Notes: generated from the sequence alone by a model not told the origin. A DNA stretch of 64,000 bases from Neobacillus cucumis (GCF_002860255.1 NZ_PGVE01000042.1:124001-188000), one strand, 5' to 3'. Positions 42,522-51,030 are shown, counted from the first letter of the stretch. Program-made: numbers and translations.

Positions 42522-43346
42522 ATGGGAGAGTCAAATTATATTATTCAATATATTCAAAAAAACAGGGAGCATCTAGTCAATGAATGGATCGATAAACTAA
42601 ATAATCTAAATGAGAAAAATATATCAAATATAATATCAGATCAAGGGTTTGCTAATATTTGTAATGAGTATATAAATCTATTAATTTATGACTATAATAA
42701 AGAGGAGAATGCAAAAAACAGAATAAGCAGTTTTACGCAAAAATTAATTCAACTAGGGTGGACCTTGAGTTTTATTATGGATTGTATCACTGAATTTGGT
42801 AAAATTGTTTTCTTTCATATGACAAAAGATGATTCAGAAAAGAAGCAAATGGAATTTGTTTGGGATTATGATAAATGGATTAGTCCAATTAACAATAAAT
42901 TATTCAGTCAGTACGCAGCCTCTTGGCAAAAAACGATCTCTTTACAAAAAATTGCCCTTGAAGAATTATCTGCTCCACTTATCCCAGTTTTCGATAATAT
43001 TTCTGTCATGCCTCTCGTTGGAACCATTGATACAGAGAGGGCAAAAAGTATAATGGGAAATCTACTTGAAGGGGTAGTGAAATATCGATCCGAAGTTGTA
43101 TTGATTGATATAACAGGGGTCCCTGTAGTAGATACAATGGTGGCTCATTATATTATTCAAGCTGTTGAAGCAGTAAGATTAGTTGGAGCAAAATGCTTAA
43201 TTGTGGGAATAAGGCCCGAGATAGCCCAAACAATTGTGAATCTAGGAATTAATCTAAATCAAGTTATTACAAAAAGCAACTTACAAAAGGGGATTATGGC
43301 TGCATTAGAAATGACAAATCGAAAGATTGTATCAACGGAGGAATAG
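42522..43346 (+). CDS. rsbR: RsbR, stressosome STAS co-antagonist
   Basis: A 274-residue RsbR-type protein, the same length as B. subtilis RsbRA. The N-terminal ~145 residues form the sensory domain (here resembling the RsbRD_N helical type), and the C-terminal STAS domain (about 155-265) builds the stressosome core with RsbS. Both threonines phosphorylated by RsbT are kept: Thr205 in [11 protein letters not shown] and Thr237 in [18 protein letters not shown] precedes the ATG. It is followed one base later by rsbS, then rsbT and rsbU. It should perceive a stress cue and control release of RsbT. Confidence 0.88.
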   Translation: MGESNYIIQYIQKNREHLVNEWIDKLNNLNEKNISNIISDQGFANICNEYINLLIYDYNKEENAKNRISSFTQKLIQLGWTLSFIMDCITEFGKIVFFHMTKDDSEKKQMEFVWDYDKWISPINNKLFSQYAASWQKTISLQKIALEELSAPLIPVFDNISVMPLVGTIDTERAKSIMGNLLEGVVKYRSEVVLIDITGVPVVDTMVAHYIIQAVEAVRLVGAKCLIVGIRPEIAQTIVNLGINLNQVITKSNLQKGIMAALEMTNRKIVSTEE

Positions 43347-43347
43347 G

Positions 43348-43710
43348 ATGAATACAAGAATACCAATTCTAAAATTATATGATTATTTGTTTGTTTCCAT
43401 TCAGTGGGAGCTTGATGATAAAACAGCCTTACAATTTCAAGAATCATTGCTACAGAGAATACATGAAACCGGTGCTAGCGGTGTGGTTATTGATTTAACA
43501 TCTGTCGATATGATCGATTCATTTATTGCGAAGGTTTTAGGTGATGTAATTAGTATGTCCAAATTAATGGGGGTAAAAGTTGTTTTAACTGGCATTCAAC
43601 CAGCTGTAGCAATTACGTTAGTTGAACTCGGGATTCACCTCCAAGATGTCCATACAGCCATTGATCTAGAAAAGGGGTTAGAAACATTACAAAGGGAGTT
43701 GGGGGATTAA
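43348..43710 (+). CDS. rsbS: RsbS, stressosome STAS scaffold
   Basis: A 120-residue single STAS domain protein. The phosphorylation Ser is Ser58 in [15 protein letters not shown], matching Ser59 of B. subtilis RsbS. RsbS with RsbR forms the stressosome and holds RsbT; phosphorylation of this Ser by RsbT frees the kinase. The start at ATG 43348 is set by CGGAGGA upstream; the longer frame overlaps rsbR. rsbT follows three bases after the stop. Confidence 0.9.
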   Translation: MNTRIPILKLYDYLFVSIQWELDDKTALQFQESLLQRIHETGASGVVIDLTSVDMIDSFIAKVLGDVISMSKLMGVKVVLTGIQPAVAITLVELGIHLQDVHTAIDLEKGLETLQRELGD

Positions 43711-43713
43711 AGT

Positions 43714-44130
43714 ATGGAAAACCAATCCTCTGTAAAAATACTATCAGAATGGGATATCGTTGCAGCTAGGCAACTAGGAAGAAACATAGCAAAAGAGCTA
43801 GGATTTGGAACAGTTGACCAGGCCAGAATCACTACAGCAATTTCTGAGTTGGCTCGTAACATTTATTTATATGCCGGCCAAGGAGAAATTCAGTTCGAGC
43901 CTGTCAATGAATTCGAAAAAAGAGGGTTAAAAGTAACAGCTGTTGATCATGGTCCGGGAATACAGGATATTAGGAGAGCAATGGAGGATGGGTTTTCAAC
44001 ATCGGGGGGTTTAGGTGCAGGGTTACCAGGAGTGAAACGGTTAATGGATGAATTCGATTTAATCACATCACTAGGGGAAGGAACAACCATTCAAGTAGTA
44101 AAATGGCTTCGAGATAGGAGGTTTGGATAA
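43714..44130 (+). CDS. rsbT: RsbT, switch serine/threonine kinase
   Basis: A 138-residue GHKL-type kinase of the anti-sigma-factor family. The N-box (ISELARNIYLYA), the G1 box with VDHGPGI and the G2 box (GGLGAGLPGVKRLMDEF) are intact. When released from the stressosome it binds and activates RsbU. It is packed between rsbS and rsbU with spacings of three bases on each side and has AAAGGGAGTTGGGG upstream. Confidence 0.92.
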   Translation: MENQSSVKILSEWDIVAARQLGRNIAKELGFGTVDQARITTAISELARNIYLYAGQGEIQFEPVNEFEKRGLKVTAVDHGPGIQDIRRAMEDGFSTSGGLGAGLPGVKRLMDEFDLITSLGEGTTIQVVKWLRDRRFG

Positions 44131-44133
44131 AAG

Positions 44134-45138
44134 ATGGATTTTAAACAGATTTTAGAATCAAGTTATCGGGAAATACTTCGCAGATATATAGAGGAATCTT
44201 CCGAAGCAGCCCTGTATCAAGGACAAATGTTTAGCAGGAAATCCATCAAACAGCAAATTTCTCCTGAAGAAATTATTAGTATCCATTGTAAAGTTTTAAA
44301 GGACCTATATCCAGACATTAGAGAGGAAATTTTAGCTTCATTTGATTTCCTTATTGAATTTATGATGAACTATGGCTTAGCCTATCAAGAACATCAAAGC
44401 TTGCGTGACAAACAGTTTGAAATTAAATCGGAAATTGAAATTGCCGCCAGCATTCAAGAAAACTTATTAGAAACGCCAATTCCGAAGCTTGAGGAAGTAG
44501 ATATTGGTGCCCTTAGTATACCGGCGAAGAAAATAAACGGAGACTTTTATCGCTTTGTGGAGGATGGAAAAAGTATTAGTATTGCCATTGCAGATGTAAT
44601 TGGTAAAGGTATACCTGCAGCACTTTGTATGTCTATGATTAAATATGCAATGGATAATTTACCAAAGTGCAGAAATAATCCAAATGATGTGTTAACAAAT
44701 TTAAATAGAGTTGTGGAAAGTAATCTGGATTCAAGTATGTTTATCACCATGTTTTACGGAATCTATGATTTTAATAAGCATTCATTTACATATGCTGCTG
44801 CAGGCCATGAACAAGGGTTTTATTATCATGCTTCTTCTCAATCCTTTGAGGACCTTGAAACAAGAGGTATGGTGTTAGGTGTAGAGCCGAATATTACATA
44901 TGAGCAATATGAAAAAAAGGTGAAACCCGGAGATATGATCGTTTTACTATCTGATGGTGTGACTGAATCAAGGACGGAAAATGGGTTTATTGAGCGCTCG
45001 GTCATTACGGATATCATTCAATCCACCATGCATTTATCCGCACAAGAAATGGTGGAAAACATTTATCGTCAAATCGAGAGGTTACAGAATTTTGAGATAA
45101 GAGATGATTTTACGCTAATCATTATAAAAAGAGTTTAA
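44134..45138 (+). CDS. rsbU: RsbU, PP2C-type phosphatase activated by RsbT
   Basis: A 334-residue protein with the N-terminal RsbT-binding helical domain (residues about 1-85) and a C-terminal PPM/PP2C serine phosphatase (about 115-334). Phosphatase metal residues are in INGDFYRF, IADVIGKGIPAAL, LLSDGVTE and the final RDDFTLIIIK. In B. subtilis RsbU dephosphorylates RsbV, which frees SigB from RsbW. Here no rsbV, rsbW or sigB follows. A SigB-type promoter begins at the last codons of the gene (45133). Confidence 0.92.
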   Translation: MDFKQILESSYREILRRYIEESSEAALYQGQMFSRKSIKQQISPEEIISIHCKVLKDLYPDIREEILASFDFLIEFMMNYGLAYQEHQSLRDKQFEIKSEIEIAASIQENLLETPIPKLEEVDIGALSIPAKKINGDFYRFVEDGKSISIAIADVIGKGIPAALCMSMIKYAMDNLPKCRNNPNDVLTNLNRVVESNLDSSMFITMFYGIYDFNKHSFTYAAAGHEQGFYYHASSQSFEDLETRGMVLGVEPNITYEQYEKKVKPGDMIVLLSDGVTESRTENGFIERSVITDIIQSTMHLSAQEMVENIYRQIERLQNFEIRDDFTLIIIKRV

Positions 45139-45156
45139 AACTTACTTATGGGGTAG
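45133..45156 (+). promoter_or_regulatory. SigB-type promoter of rsbX
   Basis: GTTTAA (45133-45138), 12-base spacer, GGGTAG (45151-45156), compared with the SigB consensus GTTTAA-N12-15-GGGTAT. It lies at the rsbU stop, upstream of rsbX. Confidence 0.55.
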
Positions 45157-45202
45157 TAAGCATAGAAAAATAACTAAAAGAATACCGAAAAATCTATGAA
45201 AG

Positions 45203-45817
45203 ATGCAGGGTAAAAAAATGCTTGAACGTGACTTTAACCAACATATTCAGGCGATAGCCTATCAAATTCCAAAAGAAGGTAATGTCCTTAATGGGGATAG
45301 TTTCTTCATGAAAATAACGGACGATTACTTTATTTGTGCGGTGGCCGATGGTTTAGGGAGTGGGGTGCATGCCTATCATTCGTCAAACGCGATACGTCAA
45401 GAGGTGGAAAAAAACCATGATCAAGAGGTAGAGGTATTAATCGAGCGTTGCAATCAGTCTCTGAAGGATAAAAGGGGGGCGACTCTATCCATTTTAAAGG
45501 TCCATTTTTTACAAAAAACATTCACCTATAGCTCAGTGGGAAACATTCAATTTATTCTTTCTTGTCCCTCTGGTCGTTTTATCTATCCGCTGCCTGTGCT
45601 GGGATATTTATCTGGAAAGCCCCAAAAATACCGATGTGAAACATTTTCTTATGAAAAAGGGGCTAAATTTATTCTTTATACGGACGGCCTTACGATTCCT
45701 GGTATTAAGTCATTAGTAAGTTCCTCCAGCTCCATTGAAGAGATTTCTAACTATTTAGAGATTCATGCAAAAACAGGAAAAGACGACATGACTTATATTG
45801 TAGGTCAACTTTTTTAA
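45203..45817 (+). CDS. rsbX: RsbX, PP2C-type feedback phosphatase
   Basis: A 204-residue PPM phosphatase of the RsbX type. The metal-binding motifs are seen in NGDSFFMK, VADGLGSGVHAYHS, YTDGLTIPG and KDDMTYIVG. RsbX dephosphorylates RsbS and RsbR to reset the stressosome. In B. subtilis it is the last gene of the sigB operon; here it follows rsbU directly, with rsbV-rsbW-sigB missing. A SigB-type promoter precedes it (45133-45156). The start is ATG 45203, or ATG 45218, which has AGGG upstream. Confidence 0.87.
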   Translation: MQGKKMLERDFNQHIQAIAYQIPKEGNVLNGDSFFMKITDDYFICAVADGLGSGVHAYHSSNAIRQEVEKNHDQEVEVLIERCNQSLKDKRGATLSILKVHFLQKTFTYSSVGNIQFILSCPSGRFIYPLPVLGYLSGKPQKYRCETFSYEKGAKFILYTDGLTIPGIKSLVSSSSSIEEISNYLEIHAKTGKDDMTYIVGQLF

Positions 45818-45825
45818 TAATAAAT

Positions 45826-45851
45826 GTTTATTTATTTAACAAAGCGGGTAT
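45826..45851 (+). promoter_or_regulatory. SigB-type promoter of the second rsbR
   Basis: GTTTAT (45826-45831), 14-base spacer, perfect GGGTAT (45846-45851), 55 bases before the TTG start codon. Confidence 0.7.
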
Positions 45852-45906
45852 TAACATGCAGATACCTTTGTGAGTGTAGATATGACTTACTTAAGGAGGA
45901 ATAAAA

Positions 45907-46728
45907 TTGAAAAATTCATATAATACCAAAGGTATTTCGGAATATATAAATAAAAATAGGGAAGAATTTCAGCAGAAACTGTTATCGGAGGCTGTCAATG
46001 TTGCCTCTAATATTGAGGGGATTTTAAAAGAAGGTAATATTGATTTATTGAAAAATGCTCAAAGGCTAGTTCTTTATGTTGTGGAAAATAAAAAAGATGA
46101 GCTCATTGCTTTTGCTAACGAAGAAGGAATTGCTTGGGCAAAATATTCATTAACTCTTGCGTTCAAATTAGAATGGGTGCATGCCATAAGACGTTCGTTA
46201 TGGCATTTCATCAGACTTTATGATGGATTAAATGACGAAAGTAATATTACTGAAAATTTTTTCGAATGGGAAGAGAAAGTGAATGATGGAATAGATGAAT
46301 TTCTGAATTCATTTTTCATAAGCTATTCACAGTATAAAGATGAATTAATCCTTTCTCAAAGGAAATTAGTCGAACATCTTTCTGTACCTATCATACCAGT
46401 AAGCCAAACAGTAGCTGTATTGCCTTTGATTGGTACATTTGATTCTTATCGAATGGATATTATTGAGGAAAAAGTGTTAACTGACATATCAAAGTTAAGA
46501 ATTCTTACAATAATTTTTGACTTATCAGGAATTTCGGATATGGACGAAGTAACTATTGCTCATTTTCAGAAAGTGTTGATAGGTATCAACTTGATGGGGG
46601 TTAAATCAGTTATCACTGGATTACGCCCAGATCTTGTTAGAAAAATGGTACATTTAGGAATTGATCTTGCTAGTTTTACAGAAACAAAAGGAACCTTACA
46701 GCAAACATTAAATAATTATCTTAGTTAA
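45907..46728 (+). CDS. RsbR paralog with non-phosphorylatable STAS domain
   Basis: A 273-residue RsbRD_N-STAS protein, paralogous to the rsbR at 42522. The N-terminal helical sensory domain covers about residues 1-145. In the STAS domain the two threonine positions that RsbT phosphorylates are replaced: the DT of VPVVDT is D213-E214 (SDMDEV), and the AQT position is Lys246 (LVRKMV). Glu214 may mimic the phosphorylated state, as reported for the equivalent Glu in YtvA. The TTG start has AAGGAGG upstream. A consensus SigB promoter precedes it, so it would accumulate after SigB activation and alter the stressosome composition. Confidence 0.85.
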   Translation: MKNSYNTKGISEYINKNREEFQQKLLSEAVNVASNIEGILKEGNIDLLKNAQRLVLYVVENKKDELIAFANEEGIAWAKYSLTLAFKLEWVHAIRRSLWHFIRLYDGLNDESNITENFFEWEEKVNDGIDEFLNSFFISYSQYKDELILSQRKLVEHLSVPIIPVSQTVAVLPLIGTFDSYRMDIIEEKVLTDISKLRILTIIFDLSGISDMDEVTIAHFQKVLIGINLMGVKSVITGLRPDLVRKMVHLGIDLASFTETKGTLQQTLNNYLS

Positions 46729-46845
46729 AATATACATATTTCTAAGTTCAACTAGTGCAATGAAATAGTAATAAAATGACAATTAGGAAGTCAGTTGCCT
46801 TTATAGGCAGCTGTTTTTTTTTTGAGAAAGTAACTTTGGTTGTTG

Positions 46846-46871
46846 GTGTATCCTCCACAATTTAAGGGTAT
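46846..46871 (+). promoter_or_regulatory. SigB-type promoter of the aarF/ubiB gene
   Basis: GTGTAT (46846-46851), 14-base spacer, perfect GGGTAT (46866-46871), 40 bases before ATG 46912. Confidence 0.6.
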
Positions 46872-46911
46872 GGAATAGTAACAGAGTTTGGAGGAGGAGT
46901 ATCTTAATAGG

Positions 46912-48588
46912 ATGGGGACAAATGGAATTAGACGTTTGAATCGATATAGAGAAATTGTTTCACTGTTGGTTAAACATGGTTTTGGTTACATCGTTCAAGA
47001 GGTCGGTTTAACAGATAATCTTACAATGAAAGACCGGCTTATTGCCGATTTTAAACAGGGAAATTCGCAGGAAATGGGATACCGCTTACGCCATTTATTA
47101 GAGGAGCTTGGTCCGACTTTTATTAAGTTAGGCCAGCTCCTTAGTATTAGAAGTGACCTGTTACCAGTAGAAGTCATTCGTGAATTGGAACTTCTACAGG
47201 ATGACGTGAATCAAGTTCCCATAAATGAAATTAAGGGAAAAATTCAGCTCGAACTCGGACGGGCGGTGGAGGAAGTATTTGATTGCTTTCATGAAACACC
47301 GGCGGGGGCCGCTTCCATCGGCCAAGTTCATGAAGCGAAATTGCCCAGTGGCCCGAGGGTAATGGTAAAAGTACAGCGGCCGAAAATAAAAGAAACGGTT
47401 TATGCAGATCTTGAAATATTAAAGGACCTTTCAAAGATGATGGAAAATCACTACGATTGGGCCGAACATTACCATATCACCGATTTGATGAATGAGCTGG
47501 CAGAATCGATCAAAACTGAACTGGATTACATGGAGGAAGGGAGGAATACTGAAACGATTCAGTTTCAATTTCAAAACCATACCGGCATAAAAGTCCCCGA
47601 AATTTATTGGGATTACACTACAGCTGAAATACTTACTATGGAAAGATTAGACGGAATAAAAATAACTGAGGTACAGCAGCTAAACCTAACTCAGGAGGAA
47701 AAAAGACATGTTGCTGATTTGTTGATAGAATCGTTTGTTACCCAAATTTTAAGGGAGGGTTTCTTCCACGGGGACCCGCATCCTGGTAACATTTTCTACA
47801 TTCCTGAAACGAAGCAGATTGGATTTATTGATTTAGGACAGATAGGCAGGTTATCTTCAAGAAAAAGATATGATGTGACCACATTAATGATTGGTCTAAT
47901 GAATGAAGATACTGATTTAATCGTGAAGGCCATGTACAGGCTTACTTATGTCCCAACATCGGTTGATGATAAACGATTTTACGATGACATTGACAGAGTC
48001 AGTAACAAATTCAGCCATACTACTTTAGGTGAATGGGATTTTGGTTTGACGATTAACGAACTTTTCTCGATTGCACATAATCACCAGATTTATATCCCAA
48101 CAGACTTCATGATGCTGGGAAAAACGTTAATCACGTTAGAAGGAATTATTAGAGATATCGACCCATCATTAAACCTGCTTGAACTGGCCAAGCCTTACAG
48201 TCAGCAATTATTGATGGAACGCTTTAATCCTGTCAAATTTGGAAAAAGGCTTTTGAACGATGCAGAGGACTTAACTAAAAGCGTAACAAAAATTCCTGGA
48301 CAGATTGAGGAAGTTCTTCAGAAGACCTCTGAAGGTGACTTAAAGGTGAAGATTAGTGTACATGAGCTAGAAGATATTTTTGCAAAAATTGATCGCTTAA
48401 GCAACAAAATTTCGTTTAGTGTAACACTGCTTGCCTTTAGTATCGTGGTGTTGGGCTTAATCGTTGGGGCCACTTTCGGGACCAACACCATTCTTACCAG
48501 CATACACGCACTCGAAGTTGGATTTATTATTGCATTTTTAATGTTTCTATGGATTATTTATTCCATCATTAAAACAGGCCGTTTTTAA
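46912..48588 (+). CDS. ABC1/AarF/UbiB family atypical kinase
   Basis: A 558-residue membrane-associated protein of the UbiB/ADCK family. The family motif KxGQ is in FIKLGQLLSIRSDLLP (about residue 70), the Ala-rich nucleotide loop in AAASIGQVHEAKLPSG-like sequence, the catalytic FHGDPHPGN near residue 290 and the metal-binding FIDLGQIG follow. Two hydrophobic helices end the protein. UbiB proteins support quinone lipid metabolism. The start ATG 46912 is chosen by similarity of the N-terminus to relatives; an in-frame TTG at 46888 overlaps the GGAGGAGG site. A SigB-type promoter precedes it, so it may act in stress conditions. Confidence 0.85.
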   Translation: MGTNGIRRLNRYREIVSLLVKHGFGYIVQEVGLTDNLTMKDRLIADFKQGNSQEMGYRLRHLLEELGPTFIKLGQLLSIRSDLLPVEVIRELELLQDDVNQVPINEIKGKIQLELGRAVEEVFDCFHETPAGAASIGQVHEAKLPSGPRVMVKVQRPKIKETVYADLEILKDLSKMMENHYDWAEHYHITDLMNELAESIKTELDYMEEGRNTETIQFQFQNHTGIKVPEIYWDYTTAEILTMERLDGIKITEVQQLNLTQEEKRHVADLLIESFVTQILREGFFHGDPHPGNIFYIPETKQIGFIDLGQIGRLSSRKRYDVTTLMIGLMNEDTDLIVKAMYRLTYVPTSVDDKRFYDDIDRVSNKFSHTTLGEWDFGLTINELFSIAHNHQIYIPTDFMMLGKTLITLEGIIRDIDPSLNLLELAKPYSQQLLMERFNPVKFGKRLLNDAEDLTKSVTKIPGQIEEVLQKTSEGDLKVKISVHELEDIFAKIDRLSNKISFSVTLLAFSIVVLGLIVGATFGTNTILTSIHALEVGFIIAFLMFLWIIYSIIKTGRF

Positions 48589-48604
48589 CTTCTCTTGTTC
48601 TTAC

Positions 48605-48637
48605 ATTAAAAATCCCGGGAAGATTCACTTCCCGGGA
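48605..48637 (-). terminator. Terminator between the UbiB-like and DUF2188 genes
   Basis: Perfect 10-bp GC-rich stem TCCCGGGAAG / CTTCCCGGGA with ATTCA loop; on the minus strand followed by TTTTTAATG, so it mainly ends the DUF2188 transcript. Confidence 0.75.
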
Positions 48638-48642
48638 CATGT

Positions 48643-48912
48643 TTAAGATTCCATGTAATTATGCTGTCGTTCAATTTTACCGTCATCACCATGAATGTAT
48701 ACCATGGTCTTAGCTTCTTCTGCCATCTGCTTGGCTTCTTTTACAGCTTCACTTTTTGAACCACTTGTGTAGGCTGGTTCCTCTTTTCCCTCAATTTTCA
48801 CAGCCCAGTTGTCCTCATCATGTGGTACGACATGGAACCTTGCATCATCAGTGCCGGCACGCTCTTTAAAATATTGGTCACGATCATTTTGTTTATCACT
48901 TTTATTAGTCAT
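48643..48912 (-). CDS. DUF2188 domain protein, probable general-stress protein
   Basis: An 89-residue protein whose C-terminal ~55 residues match DUF2188: FHVVPHDEDNWAVKIEGKEEP, SKSEAVKEAKQMAEE and VYIHGDDGKI. The N-terminus is charged (TNKSDKQNDRDQYF). The function of this domain is not established, but small DUF2188 proteins are frequently stress induced. A SigB-type promoter with GTTTCT and GGGTAA lies 41 bases upstream, supporting that role. A palindrome (48925-48947) lies between promoter and gene. Confidence 0.8.
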   Translation of the reverse strand: MTNKSDKQNDRDQYFKERAGTDDARFHVVPHDEDNWAVKIEGKEEPAYTSGSKSEAVKEAKQMAEEAKTMVYIHGDDGKIERQHNYMES

Positions 48913-48924
48913 GGGCTTACCTCC

Positions 48925-48947
48925 AAGTATAATTTTTTCTTATACTT
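48925..48947. promoter_or_regulatory. Inverted repeat in the DUF2188 leader
   Basis: AAGTATAA-N7-TTATACTT, just upstream of the ribosome binding site. It may be an operator or an mRNA hairpin. Confidence 0.4.
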
Positions 48948-48952
48948 TACGT

Positions 48953-48977
48953 TTACCCGATTGACGAAATTAGAAAC
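48953..48977 (-). promoter_or_regulatory. SigB-type promoter of the DUF2188 gene
   Basis: On the minus strand GTTTCT (48977-48972), 13-base spacer, GGGTAA (48958-48953). Confidence 0.65.
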
Positions 48978-49046
48978 CTAACCAACACTCCAAATAAACG
49001 ATAAGCAGGTCAGTTCAATGAGATAGGGGAACTAGTCTCTTTTTAC

Positions 49047-49433
49047 TTATGATACCTCTTCAAATTCAAAATACGTAAACAGTTTCTTCTGAACATGCTG
49101 CTCCCACTCATCCAAGGGTGCATCTATATCTTTCAGAAGCTTGTAGGCGTTGACCCATGCCTTCATTTCGGCATTGATACGATAGGGACGATTCGAAATC
49201 CATTGGTCGTAATCGAGGTTCCCCTCGAGGTAATCCATTAGATGCCCTGTCTCATGTGCAAGGGCATAGAGGTTCTCTTGGTCCGCAACCGGCGGAACCG
49301 TCACCGTCAAATCCGGCCTAAAGCTCACCCGATTTTCGTTGGAGAGGCGGACACTTCCTCCCATGCTTTCCACTATGTCAATTAATGTGTTCATATATTT
49401 ATTAATGTCAGGCCTGCCAATTAAAATCTGCAT
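49047..49433 (-). CDS. Small HExxH zinc metallopeptidase-like protein
   Basis: A 128-residue protein with a zinc protease signature: AHETGHLMDYLEG at residues 59-71, where H60-E61-xx-H64 would bind zinc and polarise water. A Glu in INAEMKAWVNA near residue 90 may be the third ligand, as in ImmA/IrrE-like peptidases (M78). There is no helix-turn-helix, signal peptide or membrane segment. It lies among SigB-linked genes but has no clear SigB promoter of its own. Substrate unknown; a role in cleaving a repressor is possible but not shown. Confidence 0.65.
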   Translation of the reverse strand: MQILIGRPDINKYMNTLIDIVESMGGSVRLSNENRVSFRPDLTVTVPPVADQENLYALAHETGHLMDYLEGNLDYDQWISNRPYRINAEMKAWVNAYKLLKDIDAPLDEWEQHVQKKLFTYFEFEEVS

Positions 49434-49638
49434 CTTTCTTAGCCCATTCCTTTTCGCTTTTTTGGTTTCATCTTATCACATTTTTACTAAAATAATTGAA
49501 ATGCGGTTAAAAAATTACGAGTGTGTATCAATTCCATCTTAAAAGAATGCACTTTTCGAATGGGGTGTTTACTGTAATTTTAGGCCGAAATGAAATATAT
49601 TATGACACATTTATTGGAAAAAAACCATAAAAAAAATA

Positions 49639-49682
49639 CACTCCTTATTATTATTAGAATGCTCTAATAATAATAAGGAGTG
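49639..49682. terminator. Bidirectional terminator, 20-bp perfect stem
   Basis: CACTCCTTATTATTATTAGA pairs perfectly with the sequence at 49663-49682 across an ATGC loop. It ends the leftward small hydrophilic gene. Confidence 0.75.
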
Positions 49683-49705
49683 CAGTATTTTCATTTTAGA
49701 TTACA

Positions 49706-49924
49706 TTACACACCACCATATTTTTTTTCACTAGAAGATGTATTTTTAGAATCACGCTTGTGCTTTTCCTCTTGTTTTTCTTCATTTAAATCTTCCATCG
49801 GAATGGGATCAACTGTTCTTTCACTTTCGAATTGATCAAATAAGCTTTCCTTGGTGGTTTCATATTGTTCAGGATGATCCATTTTATTGGTTTTGTATTT
49901 AGTATGGTTTTGTTTATTTTCCAC
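49706..49924 (-). CDS. Small hydrophilic hypothetical protein
   Basis: A 72-residue, highly charged protein (rich in Glu, Lys, Asn, Thr) without hydrophobic segments, probably disordered. I do not recognise the family. The start at GTG 49924 is chosen because GAGGAG lies eight bases upstream; an in-frame GTG at 49933 overlaps that site. A SigB-type promoter (GTTTAT, 13 bases, GGGTAA) lies just upstream, which points to a general-stress or stationary-phase role. A strong terminator follows. Confidence 0.65.
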   Translation of the reverse strand: MENKQNHTKYKTNKMDHPEQYETTKESLFDQFESERTVDPIPMEDLNEEKQEEKHKRDSKNTSSSEKKYGGV

Positions 49925-49956
49925 CCGAATCACTCCTCATTGTTTTGTCTCTTTTT

Positions 49957-49981
49957 TTACCCTAATGCTGGTTAAATAAAC
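49957..49981 (-). promoter_or_regulatory. SigB-type promoter of the small hydrophilic gene
   Basis: On the minus strand GTTTAT (49981-49976), 13-base spacer, GGGTAA (49962-49957), 32 bases from the GTG start codon. Confidence 0.65.
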
Positions 49982-50088
49982 TATTTTTTCTCATCTTCTA
50001 AGAATTCTTAATTAGTAGAATTTACAAGTGAAGGATAGAGGATAAGGGGGTATATAAGTAATAAGATGCGATTTAGGAAGTGATTTTT

Positions 50089-50979
50089 ATGCAGTACAAG
50101 CGAGGACTATTAATATATAACGGTAATGCCGGACAAAAGGATATTAAACAGGCTCTCGGTGTCTCTGTCCCGATTCTGTCATCCAGTATTTCAAATTTAA
50201 TGATTGTACAAACGCAAAGAATCAACCATGCAAAGGAGCTTTGTGAGCTTTATGGACCGGCTGTTGATTTGGTCATTATTCTTGGTGGAGATGGTACGGT
50301 CCATGAATGTATCAATGGATTGTCGAATCTAGAACATCGCCCAATGATCGGTATACTGCCGGCTGGTACTTGTAATGATTTTTCAAGGACCTTAATGATT
50401 GACCAGGATATTGGTATAGCTGCGAATCAAATCATAAACGGTGAATGCATGCCAGTGGATGTTCTCAAAGTGGATGAACAATATTGTTTAAACTTTTGGG
50501 CCACCGGTTTAATTGCAGAAACCTCCAATAATATTAAACAAACGGAAAAAGACCATTTCGGTAAGATTAGTTATTTGCTTAGCGCCATTCGAACAATGAA
50601 AAATATGGATCCCTTTCATTATGTACTAGAAATAGATGGTCAGAGAATGGAGGGGGAGGCGCTATTAATTATTGCTGCCAATGGCAATTACATAGGAGCA
50701 AATAGGATGCCATTTGAAGCAATCAGTTTTCATGATGGACTCGCAGATGTAATTATCATTAAACATACAAACTTGACGTTGTTGAAAGAACTTTTTACTA
50801 CAGATATTACCATTCAGAATAATGAGTTAAGCCAGGAAATGGAGCATTACGCTGGTAAATCAATCACCATTCATACAAAAGAGGACATGGATGCAGATAT
50901 GGATGGAGAAGTATACACAAAGACACCTAGTCATATTACAGTTCTTAAACATCATCTTCATATGTTAAAAGCTAAATAA
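50089..50979 (+). CDS. Diacylglycerol kinase-like lipid kinase (YegS/DgkB family)
   Basis: A 296-residue DAGK-catalytic family protein. The N-terminal YNGNAGQ, the nucleotide loop GGDGTVHECINGL near residue 67, the GILPAGTCNDFSRTL motif and the C-terminal YTKTP-type segment are present. Family members phosphorylate diacylglycerol or related lipids in membrane lipid recycling. The start at ATG 50089 has AGGAAG eight bases upstream. It stands alone, divergent from the small hydrophilic gene, and is followed by a terminator. Confidence 0.87.
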   Translation: MQYKRGLLIYNGNAGQKDIKQALGVSVPILSSSISNLMIVQTQRINHAKELCELYGPAVDLVIILGGDGTVHECINGLSNLEHRPMIGILPAGTCNDFSRTLMIDQDIGIAANQIINGECMPVDVLKVDEQYCLNFWATGLIAETSNNIKQTEKDHFGKISYLLSAIRTMKNMDPFHYVLEIDGQRMEGEALLIIAANGNYIGANRMPFEAISFHDGLADVIIIKHTNLTLLKELFTTDITIQNNELSQEMEHYAGKSITIHTKEDMDADMDGEVYTKTPSHITVLKHHLHMLKAK

Positions 50980-51003
50980 GAATAGGGAACGAGAAGTTGG
51001 CGT

Positions 51004-51030
51004 AGGAAGGGGATAAAACCCTTCCTTTAT
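51004..51030 (+). terminator. Terminator after the lipid kinase gene
   Basis: AGGAAGGG / CCCTTCCT stem with seven-base loop and TTATT tail. Confidence 0.6.
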
